38,716 nucleotides of DNA from NCBI GenBank assembly GCA_024400455.1, contig JAKSMU010000019.1:1-38716 (forward strand), written 5' to 3'. Position numbers and translations under genes: made by a program. Shown here piece by piece: positions 17,429 to 25,174 of the stretch; position 1 is the first letter of the stretch, and every line of letters begins with the position of its first letter. The stretch comes from Bacteroidales bacterium (lineage in GTDB: Bacteria; Bacteroidota; Bacteroidia; Bacteroidales; F082). A model generated the notes under the pieces. It ran no database searches. It saw nothing but the letters and a program-made list of their open reading frames with translations, and was not told the DNA's origin.

Positions 17429-19648
17429 TTATTCTCCGAGCAAATGTTCGAAAAGGAAACCGTCAATCTTGTTGAACAAGTGCATGCGGCACTCTCCGTC
17501 GCCATATTCGTAGCCGCCATAGATGCCGTGGTTCTTGTTAGGATAAATCATCAGGTCGAACTGCTTGCCGTTCGAGATCATGGCCTTGATGAGCTCCATG
17601 GCGTTCTGATAATGCACATTATCGTCGCCGCTGCCGTGGCAAAGGAGGTAGTTGCCCTTAATCATGGCAGTATTGTGGACTGGCGAATTCAGGTCGTAAC
17701 CTTCTGAATTTTCCTGAGGAGTGCGCATGAAACGTTCGGTATAGACATTGTCATAGTAACGCCAGTTGGTGACAGGAGCCACAGAGACAGCCGTGCTAAT
17801 GACCTCCGAGCCTTTGGTGATGCCGTTGGCAGCCATGAAGCCGCCGTAACTCCAACCGTAAATACCGATATGGTCAGCATCGACGTAAGGTTTCTTGGCC
17901 ATGTACTTAGCGAGGGTAATCATATCTTCGGTTTCGTATTTGCCGAGTTGCATGTAAGTCATCTTCTTGAACATTTCGCCCTGCGCACCGCTACCTCTAT
18001 TATTAATAGACACGCTGATAATGCCGTGCTGGGCCAAAAGCTGCATCCACCAGAAATCGCTGTCAGCCCAAGAATTGTTCACAGTCTGATAGCCCGGACC
18101 GCCGTAAACGTAAATCAAGACAGGATATTTCTTGTTAGGATCGAAATCAGGAGGGAGAATCTGCCAAGCGTCAATTTCGGCTTGTGTTCCGTCAGGCATC
18201 ACGAAAGCGGGATCGCTGATGGTGAAGAACGACTTTTCGCCCAAGTTGTAATCCTTAATCTTCTCGACAAGCTGGTGATTGTCCTCAAGCACACGCACTA
18301 CCCTACCCTTCTTGTCGTAGAGCACATATTGGTTCGGATGGTTTGCCGTGGAGTTTATATTAATAAGGTATGAGAAGTCGTTGCTGAAACGCGCGTTGTT
18401 GGTGCCTTCCAGACCTATCACCTCACGGATGTTACCTTTCAGGTCAACAGCGTAAATCTGACGCTCGATGTGCGATTTCTTGGCAGCCTGGAAATAGACT
18501 TCCTTGCCATCGAAGCCATAGACTTGGGTCACATCCCAGTTGCCGGTGGTCAGCTGCTTGACGAGGGTGCCGTCCAAAAGATACATGTAGATGTGGTTGT
18601 AACCACTCTTTTCGGAAGTCATCAGGAAGGTGTTGTCATCGTCAACGAAAGTCCAGTCGTCAGTGATGTCGATGTAATAATCGTTGGTTTCATCGTAGAA
18701 AACGCGGCTTTCGCCAGTCGTTGCGTTGGCGGCAAGGATTTCGAGATGATTCTGATGACGGTTGAGGCGCTGGATGGCCAAGGTGTTGGCATCCTTAGTC
18801 CAACCGATGCGTGGCAAATAAATGTCAGTTTCTTCGCCCGTATCCATTTTCACGCTCTTTCCGGTTGCGAGGTCATAAACATAAACCTCAACGACACTGT
18901 TATCTTCGCCAGCCTTTGGATATTTGAAGCTGTACCAGTCAGGATAAAGACCTTCAAACTCTTCCATCTGGAATTCTTTCACGTTAGATTCATCGAAACG
19001 ATAGTAGGCAATCTTCTTGCTATCGGGCGACCAATAGAAACCTTGCGAGAAGCTGAATTCCTCTTCATAGACCCAGTCGGGAGCACCATTGATGACATAA
19101 TTGTAAAGGCCATCGTTGGTGAACTGCTTTTCTTCGCCAGTAGCCAAATCCTTGATGAAGAGGTTATTGTCGCGCATGAAAGCGACCTTGGTAGCATCGG
19201 GCGAGAAGGTTGCAAGGCGCTGCTTGCCGTTTTCAGAAAGCGGCTGCAAGGTTTTGGTCTTCATGTCATAGACATAATATGTGGCATGGAATGAATGACG
19301 GTAGATGTACTCCATATCGGTAAGGCACAGCACTTTGTCTTCGTTCTGGCTCAATTCGTAATTCTGGAGGCGGATAGGCATGGTGTCGCCCGGCAAAACA
19401 AGGTCGTTGATGGAGAACAAGGTGTTCACCAATTTGCCAGTCTTGTAGTTGTAGATGTTCAAAGCGCCTTTTTCGAAAGAGCCGTAAGTCTTACCATCTT
19501 TCATGGAATTCATGCCACGGACGCTTCTTTGCGCAAAGGTAGAGTGCACATAAAGGTCTTCCAATTCAACATTTTTCTTTTCCTGGGCCGTAGCCGAGAA
19601 TGTTCCAACAATAAGGAACAAGCTGATCAATAGGTATTTAACTTTCAT
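17429..19648 (-). CDS. Exported dipeptidyl peptidase IV-like S9 protease
   Basis: Serine peptidase predicted to cut dipeptides, typically X-Pro, from the N-termini of peptides in the periplasm. 739 aa. A signal peptide is seen (KVKYLLISLFLIVGTFSATA, cleavage near residue 21). The eight-bladed propeller domain fills about residues 40-490 and contains the Glu motif DWVYEEEFSFS (Glu195-197) that anchors substrate N-termini in DPP IV. The alpha/beta-hydrolase domain has GWSYGGF (Ser600), GDDNVHY (Asp675/676) and NKNHGIYGG (His707), so the triad is complete. It is a single-gene unit with its own promoter and terminator. The DPP IV subfamily rests on the Glu motif; prolyl tripeptidyl peptidase is an alternative. 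Confidence 0.93.
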   Translation of the reverse strand: MKVKYLLISLFLIVGTFSATAQEKKNVELEDLYVHSTFAQRSVRGMNSMKDGKTYGSFEKGALNIYNYKTGKLVNTLFSINDLVLPGDTMPIRLQNYELSQNEDKVLCLTDMEYIYRHSFHATYYVYDMKTKTLQPLSENGKQRLATFSPDATKVAFMRDNNLFIKDLATGEEKQFTNDGLYNYVINGAPDWVYEEEFSFSQGFYWSPDSKKIAYYRFDESNVKEFQMEEFEGLYPDWYSFKYPKAGEDNSVVEVYVYDLATGKSVKMDTGEETDIYLPRIGWTKDANTLAIQRLNRHQNHLEILAANATTGESRVFYDETNDYYIDITDDWTFVDDDNTFLMTSEKSGYNHIYMYLLDGTLVKQLTTGNWDVTQVYGFDGKEVYFQAAKKSHIERQIYAVDLKGNIREVIGLEGTNNARFSNDFSYLININSTANHPNQYVLYDKKGRVVRVLEDNHQLVEKIKDYNLGEKSFFTISDPAFVMPDGTQAEIDAWQILPPDFDPNKKYPVLIYVYGGPGYQTVNNSWADSDFWWMQLLAQHGIISVSINNRGSGAQGEMFKKMTYMQLGKYETEDMITLAKYMAKKPYVDADHIGIYGWSYGGFMAANGITKGSEVISTAVSVAPVTNWRYYDNVYTERFMRTPQENSEGYDLNSPVHNTAMIKGNYLLCHGSGDDNVHYQNAMELIKAMISNGKQFDLMIYPNKNHGIYGGYEYGDGECRMHLFNKIDGFLFEHLLGE

Positions 19649-19668
19649 AATACTGAATTTTAATAGTA

Positions 19669-19676
19669 CAAAGATA
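19669..19676 (-). promoter_or_regulatory. -7 box of the dipeptidyl peptidase promoter
   Basis: Coding-strand TATCTTTG matches TAnnTTTG and lies 20 bp before the start codon, giving a very short leader. The upstream region is a T-rich tract without a clean TTTG. The promoter is back to back with the tRNA promoter at 19706-19736. Confidence 0.65.
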
Positions 19677-19705
19677 GAAAAATTTCAAAAAAAGAAAGAA
19701 AAAAG

Positions 19706-19736
19706 TTTGGAGGTAACGAAAAAAGCAGTACTTTTG
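19706..19736 (+). promoter_or_regulatory. Complete Bacteroidota promoter of the tRNA-Val pair
   Basis: TTTG at 19706-19709, exactly 19 bp, then TACTTTTG at 19729-19736: a full match to the -33/-7 consensus. The predicted transcript start is only a few bases before the first tRNA at 19747. Confidence 0.85.
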
Positions 19737-19746
19737 CACCCGCAAT

Positions 19747-19821
19747 GGGACGGTAGCTCAGTTGGTTTAGAGCGCATGCTTGACAGGCATGAGGTCACAA
19801 GTTCGATCCTTGTTCGCCCCA
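19747..19821 (+). tRNA. tRNA-Val, anticodon GAC
   Basis: A 75-nt cloverleaf: acceptor GGGACGG/TCGCCCC, D stem GCTC/GAGC, anticodon stem CATGC/GCATG around the loop TTGACAG (anticodon GAC, reading GUC and GUU), and T arm ACAAG-TTCGATC-CTTGT. The acceptor stem has an A4-C69 mismatch and a G7-T66 pair. CCA is not encoded. Asp is excluded because the loop reads GAC, not GTC. Confidence 0.93.
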
Positions 19822-19826
19822 CTCAG

Positions 19827-19848
19827 AACGCCCTCGAGGCGTTTTTTT
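19827..19848 (+). terminator. Terminator-like hairpin between the two tRNAs
   Basis: Stem AACGCC/GGCGTT with a 5-nt loop, followed by T down to 19848 (seven consecutive T from 19842). It lies between the two tRNA genes, and the second tRNA has no clear promoter after it. Confidence 0.75.
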
Positions 19849-19867
19849 GTAAGTGTTTGAAATTGAT

Positions 19868-19942
19868 GGGACGTTAGCCCAGTTGGTTTAGAGCGCTGCC
19901 TTCACACGGCAGAGGTCACTGGTTCGAGTCCAGTACGTCCCA
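19868..19942 (+). tRNA. tRNA-Val, anticodon CAC
   Basis: A 75-nt cloverleaf: perfect acceptor GGGACGT/ACGTCCC, anticodon stem CTGCC/GGCAG around TTCACAC (anticodon CAC, reading GUG), and T arm ACTGG-TTCGAGT-CCAGT. The D stem GCCC/GAGC has one C-A mismatch. CCA is not encoded. It shares its D-loop and variable loop with the upstream tRNA-Val, as expected for an old duplication. Confidence 0.92.
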
Positions 19943-19949
19943 CAGAACG

Positions 19950-19980
19950 AAAGCGGTCAGCGATGCTGACCGCTTTTTTT
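19950..19980 (+). terminator. Intrinsic terminator after tRNA-Val(CAC)
   Basis: A 10-bp perfect stem AGCGGTCAGC/GCTGACCGCT with a GAT loop, extended by A-T pairs, followed by seven T. It lies 8 bp after the tRNA end. Confidence 0.93.
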
Positions 19981-20033
19981 GCACCTTATATATAATAAAG
20001 CACATAAAACTTGCACCATTCAAAGTAATTCCC

Positions 20034-20041
20034 TATTTTTG
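20034..20041 (+). promoter_or_regulatory. -7 box of the aminotransferase promoter
   Basis: TATTTTTG matches TAnnTTTG, 37 bp before the start codon. A TTG at 20011-20013 lies at the expected -33 distance. Confidence 0.65.
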
Positions 20042-20078
20042 TCGTTTCAAAAGTAGAATTACAAATACCTAAATAAAA

Positions 20079-21398
20079 ATGATGCAAAACAATATCGTAC
20101 CCGCAGAGACCACAAAGAAAGTCTTTAGTGAAAGTGGCATTGCCTGCATTGGCAAGGCCGGCATTCGTGAAATCAACAAATTGGCGAGAGACCTCGAAGC
20201 CGCCAGTGGCGTAAAATTCATCCATATGGAAATCGGCAACCCTGGTCTTCCAGCTGCACAGGCAGGCATCGAAGCCCAGATTAAGGCCCTTCAGGACGGC
20301 GTTGCAGCCAACTACCCTCCTATCGACGGCGCACCAATTCTGAAAAACGAAGCCTCACGCTTCATCAAGAATTTCCTTGACCTTGATGTGGCACCTGCCA
20401 ACTGCATTCCTACCGTGGGTTCCATGCAAGGCGCTTTCGCAAGCTTCATGATTTGCGGGCACCTCGACGCAAAGAAAAACACCATCCTTTTCATTGACCC
20501 AGGTTTTCCGGTTCACAAATTCCAGAATAAGGTCCTGAACATTCCTATGGAATCGTTCGACATTTACGAATACCGTGGCGAAAAGCTCCGCGCAAAATTG
20601 GAAGAAGTGCTGAGCAAAGGTAACATCCACAGCATCCTTTATTCGAATCCTAACAACCCGACATGGGTGTGCCTCACCGACGAAGAACTGAAGATTATCG
20701 GTGAAATGGCCAACAAATATGATGTCATCGTCATGGAAGACCTCGCCTACTTCGGCATGGACTTCCGCAAGGACTACAGCCATCCTGGTGTTGCTCCTTT
20801 CCAGCCAAGCGTTGGCAAATATACCGACAACTACATCCTGATGATTTCAAGTTCGAAGGCATTCAGCTATGCTGGCGAACGTTGCGCCATCATCGGCATC
20901 AGCGACAAACTTGCCGTACGCCACTATCCTGACCTGAAGAAATTCTGCGGACAGGAAGTCTTCCTGAGAGGCATTCTCTTTGGTGCCCTCCACCCGCTCA
21001 CCTCAGGCACAACACACTCAGCACAATATGCTTTGGCTGGCGTCATGAAGGCCGTCAACGATGGCACATACAACTACCGCGACGACGTTCTGGAATATGG
21101 CCGCAAAGCCAAACTGATGAAGGATGCCTTCACATCAAACGGCTTCACCATCACTTACGATGAAGACCTTGGCGAACCGATTGCCGATGGCTTCTATTTC
21201 ACCTACTGCTATCCAGGTTTCACTGGCGCTGATTTGGTAGAAGAGATGATGTATTATGGCATTTCCGCCATTTCGTTGGACACCTGCGGCAGCACCAAGC
21301 AAGGCATCCGTGCCTGCACCTCACTGATTCAAAGAGAAGAAATTCCGGTGCTGGCCGAGAGACTGGCTATGTTTGCAAAAGACCACCCAACGAAATAA
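20079..21398 (+). CDS. PLP-dependent class I/II aminotransferase
   Basis: Fold-type I aminotransferase; probably moves the amino group between an amino acid and 2-oxoglutarate in the cytoplasm. 439 aa, slightly longer than the usual 390-420. Motifs: MEIGNPGLP near residue 50 for the N-terminal substrate segment, SNPNNPTWV for the conserved Asn that binds the ring, and SSSKAFSYAGERCA with the PLP lysine at Lys260. The phosphate-binding Arg follows in the same motif. It has its own promoter and is followed 88 bp later by the oxoacid:ferredoxin oxidoreductase operon, which suggests that its 2-oxoacid products feed that enzyme. The amino-acid specificity cannot be read from the sequence. Confidence 0.9.
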   Translation: MMQNNIVPAETTKKVFSESGIACIGKAGIREINKLARDLEAASGVKFIHMEIGNPGLPAAQAGIEAQIKALQDGVAANYPPIDGAPILKNEASRFIKNFLDLDVAPANCIPTVGSMQGAFASFMICGHLDAKKNTILFIDPGFPVHKFQNKVLNIPMESFDIYEYRGEKLRAKLEEVLSKGNIHSILYSNPNNPTWVCLTDEELKIIGEMANKYDVIVMEDLAYFGMDFRKDYSHPGVAPFQPSVGKYTDNYILMISSSKAFSYAGERCAIIGISDKLAVRHYPDLKKFCGQEVFLRGILFGALHPLTSGTTHSAQYALAGVMKAVNDGTYNYRDDVLEYGRKAKLMKDAFTSNGFTITYDEDLGEPIADGFYFTYCYPGFTGADLVEEMMYYGISAISLDTCGSTKQGIRACTSLIQREEIPVLAERLAMFAKDHPTK

Positions 21399-21404
21399 GA
21401 AAAA

Positions 21405-21450
21405 AAAACAAGGATAAAATGAATTATTCATTATCTTTGCACCTTGTTTT
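21405..21450 (+). promoter_or_regulatory. Promoter inside nested inverted repeats, upstream of the oxoacid oxidoreductase operon
   Basis: A TATCTTTG -7 box lies at 21432-21439. It is enclosed by a perfect 9-bp inverted repeat AAAACAAGG (21405-21413) and CCTTGTTTT (21442-21450), whose left arm falls on the -33 region and whose right arm covers the likely transcript start. Immediately upstream of the -7 box is a 13-bp palindrome, ATGAATTATTCAT (21419-21431). This looks like operator architecture, although the outer repeat could alternatively act as a weak terminator for the aminotransferase. Confidence 0.6.
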
Positions 21451-21485
21451 AATAGATAACACAAAATTTTAAAAAACTTATAAAT

Positions 21486-21713
21486 ATGGCAAAATTCAGA
21501 GGAGCCATTGTTGTTGACACCGAGCGTTGCAAGGGATGTTCAGTATGCATCACCGCTTGCCCATGTGGCGTCATCGAACTGGCAAAAGAAGTAAACGGAA
21601 AAGGTTACAATTACGCATTCATGGCCAATCCGGACAAGTGCATTGGCTGCGCAAGCTGCGGCATCACCTGCCCTGACGGCGTGATTAAGGTCTATAAGAA
21701 GGCCATCGAGTAA
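21486..21713 (+). CDS. korD: 2-oxoacid:ferredoxin oxidoreductase, delta (2x[4Fe-4S]) subunit
   Basis: Ferredoxin-like subunit that passes electrons from the TPP site to external ferredoxin. 75 aa with two [4Fe-4S] motifs: CxxCxxCxxxC at Cys15/18/21/25, and Cys52/55/58/62. It is first in the four-gene operon, 38 bp before the alpha subunit. The same family is also named VorD; the substrate may be 2-oxoglutarate or branched-chain 2-oxoacids. Confidence 0.9.
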   Translation: MAKFRGAIVVDTERCKGCSVCITACPCGVIELAKEVNGKGYNYAFMANPDKCIGCASCGITCPDGVIKVYKKAIE

Positions 21714-21751
21714 AACCCAACCAATTGTCTAACAATTTAAAAACTTACATA

Positions 21752-22837
21752 ATGGGAGAATTAAAACTGATGAAGGGTAACGAGGCATTGGCAGAAGCCG
21801 CTATCCGCTACGGTGCTGATGCTTATTTCGGATATCCTATCACTCCTCAGTCGGAAGTGATCGAGTATCTGTCGGAACAGAACCCTTACGAACGCACCGG
21901 TATGGTCGTTCTTCAAGCAGAAAGTGAATTGGCAGCCATTAACATGGTTTATGCTGCTGGCGCAGCTGGCAAGCGCGTCATGACCTCATCATCCAGCCCA
22001 GGCGTGTGCCTGAAGCAAGAAGGTCTGGCCTATATCGCTGGTGCAGAAGTGCCTTGCGTCTATGCTGACGTGGTTCGTGGCGGCCCGGGTCTGGGCACCA
22101 TCCAGCCTTCACAAGCCGACTATTTCCAAGCCTGCAAGGGCGGCGGTAACGGTGACTACAACCAAATCGTCCTCGCTCCTGCTTCAGTTCAGGAAATGGC
22201 TGACTTCGTGGCTCTCGGCTTCGACATGGCTTTCAAATATCGTATCGCAGTGTGCATCCTCTCCGATGGTGCCATTGGCCAAATGATGGAAAAAGTCGTT
22301 CTTCCTGACCAGAAGGCTCGTTTGACTGAAGAAGAAATCAAGGCTAAGTATCCTTGGGCTCTGACCGGTCGCAAGCGTGGCACACAACACCGTGTCATCA
22401 CTTCTTTGGACCTCGATTCAGCCAAGATGGAAGAACACAACCGTCACCTCCAGAGAAAGTATGCTGAAATCACGAAGAACGAAACCCGCTGGGAAGAAAT
22501 CAACACTGAAGATGCAGAATACGTATTTGTAGCTTACGGTTCAAGCGCCCGTATCGCCCAGAAAGCCGTCCAACTCGGTCGTGCTGAAGGCCTGAAGGTT
22601 GGTTTGCTCCGTCCTATCACCCTGTGGCCTTACCCAACCAAGGCAATCGAAGCCTTGATTGACAAGGGCGTCAAGGGATTCCTTTCAGTTGAATTGAGCT
22701 GCGGCCAAATGATTGAAGACGTGAAACTCGCCTGCAACGGTCGCGCAAAGGCAGAACACTTCGGCCGCGTCGGTGGCATCATCCACACTCCGGAAGAAGT
22801 TCTCGAAGCTATGAAGAAACAAATTATAGGAGAATAA
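21752..22837 (+). CDS. korA: 2-oxoacid:ferredoxin oxidoreductase, alpha subunit (KorA/VorB type)
   Basis: Contains the pyrimidine-binding half of the TPP site and converts 2-oxoacid plus CoA to acyl-CoA, CO2 and reduced ferredoxin together with the beta subunit. 361 aa from the ATG at 21752 (MGELKLMKGNEALAEAAIRY); an in-frame TTG at 21725 is rejected as start because the ATG fits the family. Motifs: FGYPITPQSEVIEYL and QAESELAAINMVYAAGAAGK in the N-terminal domain, SSSPGVCLKQEGLAY, and a C-terminal domain II with VGLLRPITLWPYP. It lies 4 bp before korB. Branched-chain (VOR) specificity is as likely as 2-oxoglutarate. Confidence 0.92.
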   Translation: MGELKLMKGNEALAEAAIRYGADAYFGYPITPQSEVIEYLSEQNPYERTGMVVLQAESELAAINMVYAAGAAGKRVMTSSSSPGVCLKQEGLAYIAGAEVPCVYADVVRGGPGLGTIQPSQADYFQACKGGGNGDYNQIVLAPASVQEMADFVALGFDMAFKYRIAVCILSDGAIGQMMEKVVLPDQKARLTEEEIKAKYPWALTGRKRGTQHRVITSLDLDSAKMEEHNRHLQRKYAEITKNETRWEEINTEDAEYVFVAYGSSARIAQKAVQLGRAEGLKVGLLRPITLWPYPTKAIEALIDKGVKGFLSVELSCGQMIEDVKLACNGRAKAEHFGRVGGIIHTPEEVLEAMKKQIIGE

Positions 22838-22841
22838 GAAA

Positions 22842-23651
22842 ATGGCAGAAATCACATTACAAGATATCATCCAGCCTGAAAATTTGGTTTATGAAAAATC
22901 AAAACTGCTGACGGAAAAACCTTTCCACTATTGCCCAGGCTGCGGTCACGGCACAGTTCACCGCATCATCGCTGAAGTTCTCGAAGAACTTGGTATCGAC
23001 GAACAGACCATCGGTGTTTCTCCAGTAGGTTGCGCCGTTATGGCTTATGACTATTTCGATGTCGACTTCGTTGAAGCTGCTCACGGCCGTGCTCCGGCGT
23101 GCGCATCAGGTATCAAGCGCGTGTGGCCTAACAAGATCGTCTTCTCCTATCAAGGCGACGGTGACTTGGCTGCTATCGGTACTTGCGAAACCATCCACAC
23201 CTGCAACCGTGGCGAAAACATCACCATGATTTTCGTCAACAACGGTATCTATGGTATGACTGGTGGCCAGATGGCTCCTACCACTCTGGTCGGCATGAAG
23301 ACCGCTACGACCCCTTACGGCCGTATGCCACAGTGGCCTGACGGAACACCTAACAACGGTTTCCCACTCCAGATCACCAACCTCATTTCACAACTTCCTG
23401 GCACACGTTACGTCACACGTCAGGCTGTCTACACTCCAGCTGCCGTGCGTAACGCCAAGAAGGCCATCAAGAAGGCTTTCCAGAACCAGATGGAAAACAA
23501 GAACGGTGTCAACTTCGTTGAAATCGTTTCGAACTGCAACTCCAACTGGAAGATGACTGCCGTCGATGCTAACAAGTGGTTGCAAGAAAACATGCTGCCA
23601 GTTTATCCTCTCGGCGACATTAAGGACAACTTCGAGCTGATTAAGAAATAA
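22842..23651 (+). CDS. korB: 2-oxoacid:ferredoxin oxidoreductase, beta (TPP-binding) subunit
   Basis: Pyrophosphate-binding half of the TPP site. 269 aa. CPGCGHG at residues 31-37 (two of the subunit's cluster cysteines), GDGD at 105-108 and NNGIYGMTGGQ from residue 133 form the TPP/metal motif. The stretch MAPTTLVGMKTATTPYGRMP is typical of the VOR/KOR group rather than pyruvate oxidoreductase. Its start is 4 bp after korA, so translation is probably coupled; korC follows after 17 bp. It is alternatively named VorA. Confidence 0.92.
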   Translation: MAEITLQDIIQPENLVYEKSKLLTEKPFHYCPGCGHGTVHRIIAEVLEELGIDEQTIGVSPVGCAVMAYDYFDVDFVEAAHGRAPACASGIKRVWPNKIVFSYQGDGDLAAIGTCETIHTCNRGENITMIFVNNGIYGMTGGQMAPTTLVGMKTATTPYGRMPQWPDGTPNNGFPLQITNLISQLPGTRYVTRQAVYTPAAVRNAKKAIKKAFQNQMENKNGVNFVEIVSNCNSNWKMTAVDANKWLQENMLPVYPLGDIKDNFELIKK

Positions 23652-23668
23652 TTAAAAAGTAAAAAGCA

Positions 23669-24214
23669 ATGACAGAAGAATTAATTATAGCCGGTTTCGG
23701 CGGACAAGGCGTCTTGTCAATGGGTAAGATCCTTGCTTATAGTGGTATCATGCAAGACAAGGAAGTGAGTTGGATGCCATCTTACGGTCCTGAAATGCGT
23801 GGCGGTACTGCAAACGTGACTGTCATCGTCAGCGATGAACGCGTCTGCTCACCTATCCTGAATGCTTTCGACACTGCAGTCATTCTGAATCAGCAGTCAC
23901 TCGACAAGTTCGAGAGCAAAGTAAAACCTGGCGGTTACCTGCTGTATGATCCAAACGGCATCACGCACAAGCCAACCCGCACGGACATTCACATCTACAC
24001 CATCGAAGGTGCCCAGCTCGCATCCGACATGGGTAACACCAAGGTCTTCAACATGATCATTTTGGGTGCTTTCCTGAAGATTCGTCCTATCATCGACAAC
24101 AAGAACGTTGAAGAAGGTTTGAGACACTCACTGCCAGAACGCGCTCACAAACTTATTCCTTTGAACATGCAGGCTGTTCAAGTCGGTATGGACAATGTGA
24201 AAGAAGTGAAATAA
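23669..24214 (+). CDS. korC: 2-oxoacid:ferredoxin oxidoreductase, gamma subunit
   Basis: Gamma domain that helps form the CoA and interdomain interface. 181 aa. Starts MTEELIIAGFGGQGVLSMGK, the conserved Gly-rich opening; SYGPEMRGGTANVTVIVSDE is the other family signature. The C-terminal half has KVFNMIILGAFLKIRPIIDN. It is the last gene of the korDABC operon, with an intrinsic terminator beginning 19 bp after the stop. All four subunits are intact, so the enzyme is presumably active in anaerobic amino-acid or reductive TCA metabolism. Confidence 0.92.
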   Translation: MTEELIIAGFGGQGVLSMGKILAYSGIMQDKEVSWMPSYGPEMRGGTANVTVIVSDERVCSPILNAFDTAVILNQQSLDKFESKVKPGGYLLYDPNGITHKPTRTDIHIYTIEGAQLASDMGNTKVFNMIILGAFLKIRPIIDNKNVEEGLRHSLPERAHKLIPLNMQAVQVGMDNVKEVK

Positions 24215-24233
24215 TCTCGTTGAGATGCTAATG

Positions 24234-24268
24234 ATAAGGCGGGCCGAATGGTCCGCCTTATTTATTTT
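24234..24268 (+). terminator. Intrinsic terminator of the oxoacid oxidoreductase operon
   Basis: Stem ATAAGGCGGGCC/GGTCCGCCTTAT (one G-T pair) with a GAAT loop, followed by a T-rich tract. It separates korC from the convergent DUF4249 gene; on the minus strand the hairpin has no T-run, so it terminates well only in the plus direction. Confidence 0.9.
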
Positions 24269-24274
24269 CAAGAA

Positions 24275-25174
24275 CTACCGATTTGGCTTGTGCCAGACTG
24301 TTTCCGCCGAAACCACCGAAGCAGCATAGAACCAGCCGACACCCTTGCCTTGGGGCTGAATGTTCGTTATCACGTTGCTCGGCGGACCCATCATCGGATT
24401 GCTGCCCAAGGAAGCGCTTAAACTATAAACATATACCATATAATCCGTAGGAATGCTGATGATGTCAGCCTTGAAACGGTCGCCGTCATGCAGTTTTTTT
24501 TGGCTCGTAAACGAAATCGGGATTTCCATATTCTCTTGCAGAAATTCCTCTCCATTGATGTAATAGCCGGCATAACCTGCCATTGGGATAGACATCTTTG
24601 AAGTCAATGTGTCGGTTTGCAACGTGTCGTTCTTCCAAATGTCAATCATATAGACAATCGACATATCCGGCAAACTTTGGAAATAAGGATACATGCAAAT
24701 AATCGTATCGAACATAGGCAGTCCCGAAACCGACTGATACGGTTTCATAACCAGCGAATCGATAAATTCAACATTATCCTTCATAAAGCTTTCTGCAGTA
24801 AGGTGAAGAAAGCCATCCTCTTCCCTTTCGTCAGGAACAGCAACTTGCAAACGATAGAATGTGTTCTTTTTACCAGCCACAAGATCAGTAAAGTAATGGC
24901 CAGGTTCTTCTGCTGATTCTATATAAGGAATGGTATCGATGCCATCCGTAACGAAAACATGAGCGCCAGAAATCATTTCCACATCTTCGCTGTTATAGAA
25001 ATTCGCAGTGTAACTTAGGATAGCCTCATGATGTTTCAACTCGTTGGTAAAAGAAGCTTCCACACCGACCATGGGCTCGCCTTCTTCCAAATCAATAATG
25101 ATGTCTTCAGTACAAGAAAACAGCAGCATAAGAGGAAGCATAATCCATATTCTATTCAGTCTTTTCATCTTCAT
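24275..25174 (-). CDS. DUF4249-family outer-membrane lipoprotein
   Basis: Function unknown; members are found next to TonB-dependent receptors in Bacteroidota. 299 aa. Signal peptide with lipobox LLFSC gives Cys21 as lipidation site, followed by TEDIIIDLEEGEP, an acidic stretch compatible with surface export. The body is beta-rich (ANFYNSEDVEMISGAHVFVTD, GHYFTDLVAGKKNTFYRLQV), typical of DUF4249. Its ATG overlaps the receptor stop as TAATG, so it is translationally coupled to the receptor. By analogy with SusD it may be a surface partner that presents a ligand, but this is inference; no sugar-binding domain is seen. Confidence 0.85.
   Translation of the reverse strand: MKMKRLNRIWIMLPLMLLFSCTEDIIIDLEEGEPMVGVEASFTNELKHHEAILSYTANFYNSEDVEMISGAHVFVTDGIDTIPYIESAEEPGHYFTDLVAGKKNTFYRLQVAVPDEREEDGFLHLTAESFMKDNVEFIDSLVMKPYQSVSGLPMFDTIICMYPYFQSLPDMSIVYMIDIWKNDTLQTDTLTSKMSIPMAGYAGYYINGEEFLQENMEIPISFTSQKKLHDGDRFKADIISIPTDYMVYVYSLSASLGSNPMMGPPSNVITNIQPQGKGVGWFYAASVVSAETVWHKPNR

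Noticed and set aside
18470..19294. Open frame of 274 codons antisense to the dipeptidyl peptidase gene
   Set aside because: It has no recognisable domain and lies fully inside a gene with a complete signal peptide, propeller and catalytic triad.
19747..19821. First tRNA read as tRNA-Asp
   Set aside because: The loop TTGACAG places GAC at positions 34-36, which is a valine anticodon; Asp needs GTC.
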